Source: a virus
Direction: 5' to 3' (one strand)
IMG/VR virus record: IMGVR_UViG_3300020200_000050
Span: 1 to 46,602 of that record
Length of the DNA stretch: 46,602 nucleotides
In this document: positions 39,516 to 46,419 of the stretch, one piece after another
Layout: every line of letters starts with the position of its first letter
Numbering within the stretch: position 1 is the stretch's first letter
Notes under the pieces: model-generated
What the model was told of the DNA's origin: nothing
Database searches by the model: none
The model's input: only the letters and a program-made list of their open reading frames with translations
Translations under genes and position numbers: made by a program

Positions 39516-40631
39516 ATGACAAAAATAGAGTATATTTGGCTTGATGGTTATACACCAGAACCAAATTTGAGAAGTAAAATTAAAGTAAGTAATATTGACG
39601 TTACAGATTTCACATCAATCCCTGAATGGAATTTTGACGGTTCTTCTACCTTACAGGCTGAAGGTGATAAATCAGATTGTATTCTAAAACCTGTGAGAAT
39701 GTATCGTGAAGTAGGTTGTGTTGATAGGGTTTATGTATTATGTGAAGTAATGAATTCTGACGGAACACCGCATGAAACAAATCAAAGAGCTAAATTGGGT
39801 GAGGAAGATAGAGACATGTGGTTTGGGTTTGAACAAGAGTACTTTATACGAGAATTGGGAGGACAAATATTAGGACATACTAAAGGTTTTATTGAACCAC
39901 AAGGTAAATATTATTGTGGTGTTGGACATAATGTAATAGGTAGAAATATTGTTGAAGAACATATGGATTTATGTTTAAGTATGGGTATAAATATAACAGG
40001 TGTAAATGCTGAAGTTGCTTTAGGTCAATGGGAATACCAAGTATTCTCACAAGGTAAATTGAAAGCTGGGGACGACCTATGGATGTCAAGATATTTAATG
40101 GAAAAACTTTCAGAAAAATACGGTTATTGGATTGAATATCACCCTAAACCATTGAGAATCGGAGAATGGAACGGGTCAGGGCTCCACACTAATTTTTCAA
40201 CACACAAAATGAGAAATGAGGGTGGGGAAAAGTATTTCAATTCTTTATTTAATGCTTTAGAATCACGAAGAGATACTCACATTGAAGTTTATGGTTCCGA
40301 TAATGATTTAAGGTTAACAGGTAAATATGAAACACAATCAATTAATAAATTTAGTTGGGGTGTAAGTGATAGAGGAGCCTCAATACGAGTACCATTATCA
40401 ACCGCTAAAGAATGGAAAGGTTATATTGAAGATAGAAGACCTGCATCAAATGCAAATCCTTACGAAATTATAAAAGTTATTTCTGACACCATTGATATGG
40501 CAAATGAACTTGATGAAACAGTTCAAAATATGTTTAGTAATGTAAGTGTTAAAAATTTTGATGAGGTTGCAAAGAAATATAATGGTATTCTTACAAGTGA
40601 GGAATTATTGAACGAATATAAAGAAGATTAA
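39516..40631 (+). CDS. Glutamine synthetase, type II (eukaryotic-like)
   Basis: A 371-residue GSII enzyme. The beta-Grasp part has EWNFDGSST (37-45); the catalytic part has FEQEYF (metal Glu106 and Glu108), GVNAEVALGQWEYQVF (162-177), GSGLHTNFST (220-229), SDRGASIRVP and EDRRPASNANPY (305-316). All key residues appear intact and the length suits GSII. It would make glutamine from glutamate, ammonia and ATP, feeding nucleotide synthesis in the infected cell. The type II form is uncommon in phages. It is followed two bases later by a DUF3310 gene. Confidence 0.9.
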   Translation: MTKIEYIWLDGYTPEPNLRSKIKVSNIDVTDFTSIPEWNFDGSSTLQAEGDKSDCILKPVRMYREVGCVDRVYVLCEVMNSDGTPHETNQRAKLGEEDRDMWFGFEQEYFIRELGGQILGHTKGFIEPQGKYYCGVGHNVIGRNIVEEHMDLCLSMGINITGVNAEVALGQWEYQVFSQGKLKAGDDLWMSRYLMEKLSEKYGYWIEYHPKPLRIGEWNGSGLHTNFSTHKMRNEGGEKYFNSLFNALESRRDTHIEVYGSDNDLRLTGKYETQSINKFSWGVSDRGASIRVPLSTAKEWKGYIEDRRPASNANPYEIIKVISDTIDMANELDETVQNMFSNVSVKNFDEVAKKYNGILTSEELLNEYKED

Positions 40632-40632
40632 A

Positions 40633-40851
40633 ATGAGTGAACAAGTAAATCATCCAGAACATTATGGAGGAGAATCAAACCCATATGAAGCCATTAAAGT
40701 GATTGATGCTTGGGACTTGGGGTTCAGTTTGGGAAATACCGTAAAGTATATCTCAAGAGCGGGGAAAAAAGATTCTGATAAAGAACTTCAGGACCTTAAA
40801 AAAGCTCTTTGGTATTTAAATCATCATATTGAAACATTGGAAAATAAATGA
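40633..40851 (+). CDS. DUF3310 family protein
   Basis: A 72-residue protein with the DUF3310 signature: NHPEHYGG, then EAIKVIDAWDLGFSLGNTVK and YISRAGKK, ending in a helix (LKKALWYLNHHIETL). Such proteins are common in phages, often near nucleotide-metabolism genes; some related longer proteins are called nucleotide kinases, but this short form lacks a P-loop. Its stop overlaps the next start (ATGA). Confidence 0.88.
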   Translation: MSEQVNHPEHYGGESNPYEAIKVIDAWDLGFSLGNTVKYISRAGKKDSDKELQDLKKALWYLNHHIETLENK

Positions 40852-41498
40852 AAATTATTTATTTTTTATTAATCTTATTTTTAACTTCTTGTGTTGAATT
40901 AATTGATGATTTAAAAATAAATTTAGATGGGTCTGGGACTTTTAAATATACATTAAATCTAAGCTCAAGTAAGACTAAAGTAAGTTCGATATTAGCTTTA
41001 GATAGTTTAAATGGTAAAAAAGTTTTAAGTAAAACAGACATACAAGAAAAAATCTTAAATTTTAAAAAGTCGTTAATACAACAAGAAGGAATAACCAATG
41101 TGGTAATAACGGAAGATTATGAGAATTATATATTCAAAATACTGATAGATTTTAAAAATGTTGAGGATTTAGAAAAAGGATTGAAAACATCAATTAATAA
41201 ATTGTATGAGTTCAAACAATATAATCACGATTGGATATCATTTAAAGATAAAACTTTAGTAAGGGATTTGCCTAATTTTTATGATGTTATAACAACTGAT
41301 TTTATAGGGTTAGACATTGATAAATTAAAAACAGGTAGTTATACTTCTATAACAAGATTTAATACAACTATTAATAATTTTGAAAACAAAAATTGTATAA
41401 AATCTAAGACAAATACCGCTTTAATGATAAAAGTAACCCCTGATATTGTTTTTAATAATACTAAAATTTTTAATAACAGTATAACTTTAGATAAATGA
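40848..41498 (+). CDS. Lipoprotein
   Basis: A 216-residue protein with a lipoprotein signal (FLLILFLTSC, Cys at 15) and a beta-rich mature part starting LDGSGTFKYTLNLSSSKTK. Phage lipoproteins at the cell envelope can block superinfection by masking receptors; no family supports this directly. It is coupled to DUF3310 by an ATGA overlap. Confidence 0.68.
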   Translation: MKIIYFLLILFLTSCVELIDDLKINLDGSGTFKYTLNLSSSKTKVSSILALDSLNGKKVLSKTDIQEKILNFKKSLIQQEGITNVVITEDYENYIFKILIDFKNVEDLEKGLKTSINKLYEFKQYNHDWISFKDKTLVRDLPNFYDVITTDFIGLDIDKLKTGSYTSITRFNTTINNFENKNCIKSKTNTALMIKVTPDIVFNNTKIFNNSITLDK

Positions 41499-41590
41499 AA
41501 AAAATATTAAAAAAAATTAATGATTATTTTTCTTATATAAGAAAAGAAAAAATTAATGCAATGGTTCATTGCGGACGGGGATTTAATTAA
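41495..41590 (+). CDS. Very small basic protein ending HCGRGFN
   Basis: A 31-codon frame in an ATGA overlap with the lipoprotein gene: a Lys-rich helix followed by KINAMVHCGRGFN and stop. It fills the gap before the methylase start at 41595. The tight coupling argues that it is translated. Function is unknown. Confidence 0.45.
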   Translation: MKKILKKINDYFSYIRKEKINAMVHCGRGFN

Positions 41591-41594
41591 GAAT

Positions 41595-42446
41595 ATGATA
41601 GAAACTGAAAAAATAATAAATGGTGACTGTGTTGAGGTTATGAAAACATTACCAGAATCATCAGTCGACCTTGTTGTTACTAGTTGTCCTTATGGTGTTG
41701 GTATTGATTATGATGTTCATAATGATGATGTTGAATTTGAAGATTATAAAATCTTTAGTCGTGATTGGTTATCTCAGGTATATCGGGTATTAAAAGACGA
41801 TGGAAGAATTGCGTTAAACATTCCCTACGAAATTAACAGACAAAAGAAAGGTGGGAGAATATTTTTCGTATCTGAGATGTGGCAAATTATGAAAGAGATT
41901 GGATATGGTTTCTTCGGTATTGTTGACCTTGAAGAAGAGTCCCCACATAGAAGTAAAACCACTGCATGGGGTTCATGGATGTCACCATCAAGTCCTTATA
42001 TTTATAACCCAAAAGAATGTGTTATTTTAGCTTATAAAAAATACCACATTAAAAAAGTTAAAGGTGAACCACAATGGAAAGGTCAAATAACCGATGTTGA
42101 ACAACCTGACGGAACTACAAAAAAGAAAGTTATATATGAAGAAACAGATAAAAAAGAATTTATTCAACTTGTGTATGGTCAGTGGAATTATTTTGCTGAC
42201 ACTAGGTCACTCACCAAGGCTAGTTTCTCCATGGACATACCAACCAAAGCGATTAAAATATTGTCCTACAAGAACGATATAGTTTTGGACCCGTTTGTTG
42301 GTAGTGGAACTAGTTTAGTAGCTGCTCAAATACTTGATAGAAGATGGTTAGGTATTGAATTGTCACCCGACTATTGTAAAGTAGCTGAATCAAGAGTTAA
42401 TTTATTTAAGACGTTAGAACAAATAAAAGAAATCCCACAATTATAA
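41595..42446 (+). CDS. DNA methyltransferase (N6-adenine/N4-cytosine, beta-class)
   Basis: A 283-residue methyltransferase. The catalytic motif is TSCPYG (29-34) near the N-terminus and the AdoMet motif DPFVGSGTSLVAAQ is near the C-terminus, the beta-class order. RWLGIELSPDYC follows, as is typical. ATG at 41595 (MIETEKIINGD) is chosen; the longer frame from 41556 overlaps the small upstream frame. No restriction gene is near. The terminator hairpin overlaps its last codons. Confidence 0.88.
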   Translation: MIETEKIINGDCVEVMKTLPESSVDLVVTSCPYGVGIDYDVHNDDVEFEDYKIFSRDWLSQVYRVLKDDGRIALNIPYEINRQKKGGRIFFVSEMWQIMKEIGYGFFGIVDLEEESPHRSKTTAWGSWMSPSSPYIYNPKECVILAYKKYHIKKVKGEPQWKGQITDVEQPDGTTKKKVIYEETDKKEFIQLVYGQWNYFADTRSLTKASFSMDIPTKAIKILSYKNDIVLDPFVGSGTSLVAAQILDRRWLGIELSPDYCKVAESRVNLFKTLEQIKEIPQL

Positions 42447-42457
42447 GTGGGATTTTT
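42431..42457 (+). terminator. Intrinsic terminator containing the methylase stop codon
   Basis: AATCCCAC (42431-42438) pairs with GTGGGATT (42447-42454), followed by T. The TAA stop (42444-42446) sits in the loop, so the left arm is coding sequence. Confidence 0.82.
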
Positions 42458-42469
42458 GATTTATGTAGG

Positions 42470-42476
42470 TATTTAT
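42470..42476 (+). promoter_or_regulatory. TATTTAT late-type promoter box
   Basis: AGGTATTTATATTAAA lies 17 bases before the ATG at 42494, directly after the methylase terminator, which makes a new transcript start here likely. Confidence 0.52.
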
Positions 42477-42493
42477 ATTAAAAACATTTTCTA

Positions 42494-43663
42494 ATGAATA
42501 ATGCTTATATAAATGAATCTGAATTTAGAGAGAAGTTAGTCCAAATTTATAAAGAGGAACAACTTAACTATATTAATGAAAAATGGGAAAAATTATCAGG
42601 TAAAGATAGAACTTTTGTTATTGAAACTTTAAAGTCTCTTTTTCCTGAAAAATCATATCTTTTGAAAGAATCAAGATGGTATAACACTGTAGGTGATATT
42701 GTCGGTATTTTCGACCCTACAGGTATAGTGGACCTTGTAAACGGTATAAGTTATTGGAGACAAGGGGATAAATTATTCGCAATATTATCTTGGATATCGG
42801 TTTTACCTGTGTTAGGTGATTTAATAGCTAAACCAGTTGTTGGTTCTTTAAAACTTGGGGGTGATGCGGTTAAAGCATTTAGAACTGCGTCAGCAGTTGG
42901 AGACGCGGCTAAAGTTGCAGAAACTGCAAAAGCTGCGGGAGGACCAATATCAAAATTAGTATCCTCAACACCTAAATGGGGTACTACTTTATTAAGTAAA
43001 CTTGGTACAAGTGGGAAAGCGTCGGGCTCAATGATGAAAGGAGTCACAGATTACGTTAAAGTTTTTGACGACGCTGGTAAGTTAATGAAAAACAAGCAAA
43101 AAGTTAAAAGTGCGGTCGAATTTAGCAAGGACGCGATAAAACTTGGTAAAGGATTTAAAGATGCTAGTAAGATAGGAAAAGGAGTTTCAGGGGCTAAAAC
43201 ATTGGCAGCAGCTGAAAAGGCACAGTTAGGTGTTTTAACAAAACAAAACCCTGTTAGAATATTCAGAGATTATGGTACGGGTAAAAATAGTTGGTTATCG
43301 TTTATGAAATCTGATGCTAGTTTATGGTCTAAATTACAAGCGGGAGTACCAAGAATTTTCGGAGGAAATCCCGCTACCAGGTCACTTATGAGAAGAACTA
43401 AGTTTTATGCTGGTTTTTTAGATTGGTTAGGGGTTGGTAATTTTGTAGGGCCTGAAGAAATTGAAAATGCCGTGGGAGGTGCTGACGAAGCAAATAAATT
43501 ATATTCAGAATACGCTCAATTACCCCAAGCCCAAAGACTTTGGGCTGATGATATGGGAGGTAATGTGGCTCCTCCACCATCAACTATCATGTCACCACCA
43601 ACACAATCATCAAGCGGAGGAGGTATTGACCCCGTGTCTATATTAACAAAATTATTTATTTAA
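42494..43663 (+). CDS. Hydrophobic DPTG protein, candidate virion-delivered membrane protein
   Basis: A 389-residue protein. The charged N-terminal helix (NESEFREKLVQIYKEEQ) resembles the leader class. Residues 65-120 hold a hydrophobic hairpin (VGDIVGIFDPTGIVDLVNGI, LFAILSWISVLPVLGDLIAK), a pattern like the pre-toxin regions of secreted toxins. An Ala/Lys/Gly-rich stretch follows (AAKVAETAKAAGGP), then a basic region and a Pro/Ser-rich end. It may be ejected and insert in membranes; this is inference. It is followed by the DHH gene after seven bases. Confidence 0.55.
   Translation: MNNAYINESEFREKLVQIYKEEQLNYINEKWEKLSGKDRTFVIETLKSLFPEKSYLLKESRWYNTVGDIVGIFDPTGIVDLVNGISYWRQGDKLFAILSWISVLPVLGDLIAKPVVGSLKLGGDAVKAFRTASAVGDAAKVAETAKAAGGPISKLVSSTPKWGTTLLSKLGTSGKASGSMMKGVTDYVKVFDDAGKLMKNKQKVKSAVEFSKDAIKLGKGFKDASKIGKGVSGAKTLAAAEKAQLGVLTKQNPVRIFRDYGTGKNSWLSFMKSDASLWSKLQAGVPRIFGGNPATRSLMRRTKFYAGFLDWLGVGNFVGPEEIENAVGGADEANKLYSEYAQLPQAQRLWADDMGGNVAPPPSTIMSPPTQSSSGGGIDPVSILTKLFI
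43653..43659 (+). promoter_or_regulatory. TATTTAT box within the end of the upstream gene
   Basis: AATTATTTATTTAAC overlaps the last codons of the preceding gene and lies 11 bases before the GTG at 43671. A chance match in Leu-Phe-Ile codons cannot be excluded. Confidence 0.3.
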
Positions 43664-43670
43664 CTATATA

Positions 43671-45077
43671 GTGAAAAGACTTATCAAAGAGAGTGGTTTA
43701 AGGGACATTAGAAAATTAGCTAGAAGATACCCTAAAGCCGAAATATACTTTCACCAAGATTTAGATGGAGTTGCCACGGCAATCGCTATGAAACATTACT
43801 TAGAAAGTAATGGTATTAATGTTATTGATACTCACGTAATCCAATATGGGGATAAAGAATTTGCCGTAAAAAAAAATGATGCGACTGGTGATGTGATGCC
43901 TGTTTTAGTGGATTTCGCCCATGGTAAACCAATGTTTGTTATACATACAGACCACCATGATAGACAAGCAGGTGCTGAAGACACCAAGTCAACATCTTTT
44001 AGACAATCAAGGTCAAATGTTGAAACCATTTCACAAGTAGTTTCACCAAAAGAAATCTTCTCAAGTGACGACTTATTGTTAATATCTACTGTGGATTCGG
44101 CAAATTATGCGGCTAATAAAATAAGTGTTGACGAGGTTATCAATTATCTTTTCAGATTAGATAAAGAAAAAGGATTACAAAAAAATAAAATGGCTTTAGG
44201 GTTAGTTGCAAATAAATTATTATTGGCGTTTAAAAACAAACCAGGTTTCCTTGAAGAACTTGTAATGACCACAACACCATCAATCATGAACCTACTTCAA
44301 AACATAAAAAGAATTATGGTTGAAAAGGGTTACGTAGGGCAAGAACAGTTACAAAAAAACAAAGAAGGATATATCCAACAGATGAAATCACACCCTAATG
44401 TTAAAGTTATGGGTAATGTTATCGTACAATACGGTGGTGGTAGTACAATGGTACCAGGTTCTTATGATAGGTACACACCATTTAAAAATAATCCTGAAGC
44501 TGATTTTTTAGTTATCGCTTGGCCTTTAGGTTTAGTACAAGCGTCTTGCAACCCATTTAAGGAAGATAGAGAATTGAAAGGTGTTAATTTAGGTGAGATG
44601 GGTCAAGAAGTTTTATCTAAATGGGAGTCACAACTTAAAAGAAGAGATATACCATTATCAACTATAAAATGGGTTTCTGAATTTTCTAAAGAATTTGGTG
44701 GACATTCCGTTGGTTTTACTTTTAAAGATTTTGTTGCTATCTACGGAAATGATTTTAAAACCATGGAAAATGGTAAACAAAAATTAAAGGATATTGGAGA
44801 AATGATGAACCAACCATTTACATCTTTAAGTGAAGAAGAAAAAGAGATGTTGGATAATATTACTGTAACCGCTTGGGATGTTATTCAGGCCAATAGTGGA
44901 GGACACAAGTGTATTACGAATATTTCAGGTTTAAATTATATGGGTAGAAGTAAAAGACCACCTGCCAACAAATACAAATATAACCCTGATTCTGACGACG
45001 CTCCATATGTAAAATTTACCAAAATGGTTCAGAGTGAATTTGTTAGAGTTTTGGAGGATAAAATTAAAAATGGATAG
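43671..45077 (+). CDS. DHH-family phosphoesterase
   Basis: A 468-residue protein. The DHH-domain motifs are present: FHQDLDGVATA (Asp30, Asp32), VLVDFAHG (Asp81) and HTDHHDR (94-96). A GGHSVGF motif and a late GGHKCITNISG resemble the DHHA1 nucleic-acid-binding part. Related enzymes are RecJ exonuclease and oligoribonucleases. It starts with GTG (43671), since the next Met is at residue 40; its first residues (MKRLIKESG) end a short basic segment at Ile-Lys-Glu. Degradation of nucleic acids early after entry is possible. Confidence 0.78.
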   Translation: MKRLIKESGLRDIRKLARRYPKAEIYFHQDLDGVATAIAMKHYLESNGINVIDTHVIQYGDKEFAVKKNDATGDVMPVLVDFAHGKPMFVIHTDHHDRQAGAEDTKSTSFRQSRSNVETISQVVSPKEIFSSDDLLLISTVDSANYAANKISVDEVINYLFRLDKEKGLQKNKMALGLVANKLLLAFKNKPGFLEELVMTTTPSIMNLLQNIKRIMVEKGYVGQEQLQKNKEGYIQQMKSHPNVKVMGNVIVQYGGGSTMVPGSYDRYTPFKNNPEADFLVIAWPLGLVQASCNPFKEDRELKGVNLGEMGQEVLSKWESQLKRRDIPLSTIKWVSEFSKEFGGHSVGFTFKDFVAIYGNDFKTMENGKQKLKDIGEMMNQPFTSLSEEEKEMLDNITVTAWDVIQANSGGHKCITNISGLNYMGRSKRPPANKYKYNPDSDDAPYVKFTKMVQSEFVRVLEDKIKNG

Positions 45078-45405
45078 TATCACCAATATTGATATATAGA
45101 CTTTTACAAGTACCTCCCTTAACCTCCAATATCGTATCACCCTCACCACAAAAATTATCACATTCTTCAGTTTTACATGGAGGACAATTATGATGTATTT
45201 CGGTTATTTTATTACCATTAATAAAAATGATATCTAAAGGTATAATACAGTTCTTCATCCAAAAACAATGTTGACCTTCATTCATTAAGAACAACATACC
45301 ATTAAATGTTGAATTAAATTTACGACCCATCATCCCTTTTTGAGTGTCTTTTTGTGAAAAGACTGTTTTGATTTTAAATGTATTATTTTTTATCTTTAAT
45401 CTCAT
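45064..45405 (-). CDS. DUF192 family protein
   Basis: A 113-residue protein with the DUF192 pattern: KGMMGRKF, GMLFLMNEGQHCFWMKNCII, PLDIIFINGNKI and ILEVKGGT. It has extra Cys (CPPCKTEEC, CGEG). DUF192 proteins are usually secreted; no signal peptide is seen here. Its end overlaps the convergent DHH gene by 14 bases. The role of phage copies is unknown. Confidence 0.82.
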   Translation of the reverse strand: MRLKIKNNTFKIKTVFSQKDTQKGMMGRKFNSTFNGMLFLMNEGQHCFWMKNCIIPLDIIFINGNKITEIHHNCPPCKTEECDNFCGEGDTILEVKGGTCKSLYINIGDTIHF

Positions 45406-45409
45406 AATT

Positions 45410-45416
45410 ATAAATA
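45410..45416 (-). promoter_or_regulatory. TATTTAT late-type promoter box
   Basis: The minus strand reads GTATATTTATAATT directly before the ATG at 45405, box-to-start distance 4 bases, the same as at 36920. It lies in the 25-base divergent gap with the NUDIX gene. Confidence 0.5.
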
Positions 45417-45430
45417 TACCAACTATTGTA

Positions 45431-45847
45431 ATGAATCAACCTAAGAGATATGCAGGGATAATTGTTAAATGCGGGGACGAAGTTCTCATGTGTCAACGTA
45501 ATTATGAAGGTGATATGTCAGGACAATGGTCTATACCTTGTGGGAATGTTGAAGATAGTGAAAATGCAATGGTCGGTGCTAAAAGAGAGTTTTTTGAAGA
45601 GACAGGTCATAAACTTAAAGACAAAATCAAACTTGTTGGGTTTATGAATGGTAAGACTAAAGGTAAAAATGATTCTGAAGGGTTATTTTACGTTTTTCTT
45701 TATAATTCTGACAAAAAATTAATACCTGATTTAGAAAATGCTCAAGATGGGGACGAACACATCGATTACGGGTATTTCAAGTTAGATAAACTCCCAATCA
45801 AATCAAATACCCAGTTACATGGTATTATTGAAAAAATTTTAAAATAA
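45431..45847 (+). CDS. NUDIX hydrolase
   Basis: A 138-residue protein with a full Nudix box at 38-60 (G x5 E x7 REFFEETGH). ATG at 45431 (MNQPKRYAGIIV) is the right start; the longer frame from 45344 overlaps the divergent DUF192 gene. It would hydrolyse a nucleoside diphosphate linked to another group; the substrate (damaged nucleotide, ADP-ribose, NAD or capped RNA) cannot be told. Confidence 0.88.
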   Translation: MNQPKRYAGIIVKCGDEVLMCQRNYEGDMSGQWSIPCGNVEDSENAMVGAKREFFEETGHKLKDKIKLVGFMNGKTKGKNDSEGLFYVFLYNSDKKLIPDLENAQDGDEHIDYGYFKLDKLPIKSNTQLHGIIEKILK

Positions 45848-45885
45848 ATTATATTTTTTAATAATATTGATATATTTATATCTTA

Positions 45886-45961
45886 CATAGCCCCAACAAC
45901 CCCTTTCTTTAAGTTGGTAGTAATTAACCCTAACAAATTTAGCCATTTGTTAGGGTTTTTT
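45886..45961 (+). ncRNA. Candidate small RNA between NUDIX and SmpB genes
   Basis: No good frame exists in this 139-base gap. It has a TATTTAT box (45873-45879), then a first hairpin (CCAAC 45893-45897 with GTTGG 45913-45917) and a strong terminator at its end. The product would be about 75 bases. It lies just upstream of smpB but is far too short for tmRNA and has no tRNA-like shape. A leader or attenuator is an alternative. Confidence 0.4.
45928..45961 (+). terminator. Strong intrinsic terminator
   Basis: An 11-bp perfect stem (45928-45938 with 45945-45955), 6-base loop, then six T. It isolates smpB from the NUDIX gene, so smpB must have its own promoter. Confidence 0.92.
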
Positions 45962-45973
45962 GTTTTTATTTCG

Positions 45974-45981
45974 TATATTTG
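45974..45981 (+). promoter_or_regulatory. Host-type -7 box for smpB
   Basis: TATATTTG matches the Bacteroidota -7 element; TTTG at 45946-45949 is a possible -33 element, 24 bases upstream. The box ends five bases before the ATG, so the smpB transcript is predicted to be leaderless or nearly so. Confidence 0.6.
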
Positions 45982-45986
45982 CTCCT

Positions 45987-46418
45987 ATGGGTAAAGTTTA
46001 TATTGAAAATAGGAAAGTAAGATTTGAATATCACATATTAGAAACTTATACTGCTGGTATCGTTCTACAAGGGACCGAGATAAAGTCCATTAGAAACGGT
46101 AAGATATCCATGAACGACTCATTCTGTTATTTTAATAATGGGGAATTATTTGTTAAAAATATCCTCATATCTGAAACTAAAGATGCTTTTACTCACAATG
46201 CAAAAAGAGATAGAAAACTTTTGTTAAAAAAGAAAGAATTAAATCGATTGAGTAATAATTTGGTGAAAGGTTTTACTATTTTACCATATAAAGTTTTTAT
46301 GAATGATAAAGGTTTGGTTAAAGTTGAAATAGTGTTAGGTAGAGGTAAAAAACTATACGATAAAAGAGAAACAATTAAAGAAAGAGATATATATAGAGAA
46401 CTTAAAAAAGAATATTAA
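45987..46418 (+). CDS. smpB: SmpB, tmRNA-binding protein
   Basis: A 143-residue SmpB. NRKVRFEYHILETYTAGIVL, QGTEIKSIRNGKISMNDSF, NGELFVKNILISE, AKRDRKLLLKKKEL and GRGKKLYDKRETIKERD follow the family's order with all signature residues, including the basic C-terminal tail. ATG at 45987 is preferred to the frame from 45960, which lies in the terminator. SmpB delivers tmRNA to stalled ribosomes. No tmRNA gene is in the window, so it may work with the host tmRNA or a phage one elsewhere. Confidence 0.93.
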   Translation: MGKVYIENRKVRFEYHILETYTAGIVLQGTEIKSIRNGKISMNDSFCYFNNGELFVKNILISETKDAFTHNAKRDRKLLLKKKELNRLSNNLVKGFTILPYKVFMNDKGLVKVEIVLGRGKKLYDKRETIKERDIYRELKKEY

Positions 46419-46419
46419 T

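Noticed and set aside
45886-45961. Possible tmRNA or tRNA upstream of smpB
   Set aside because: About 75 bases, no acceptor-arm pairing, no CCA end, no tag-peptide frame; kept only as an unspecified small RNA.
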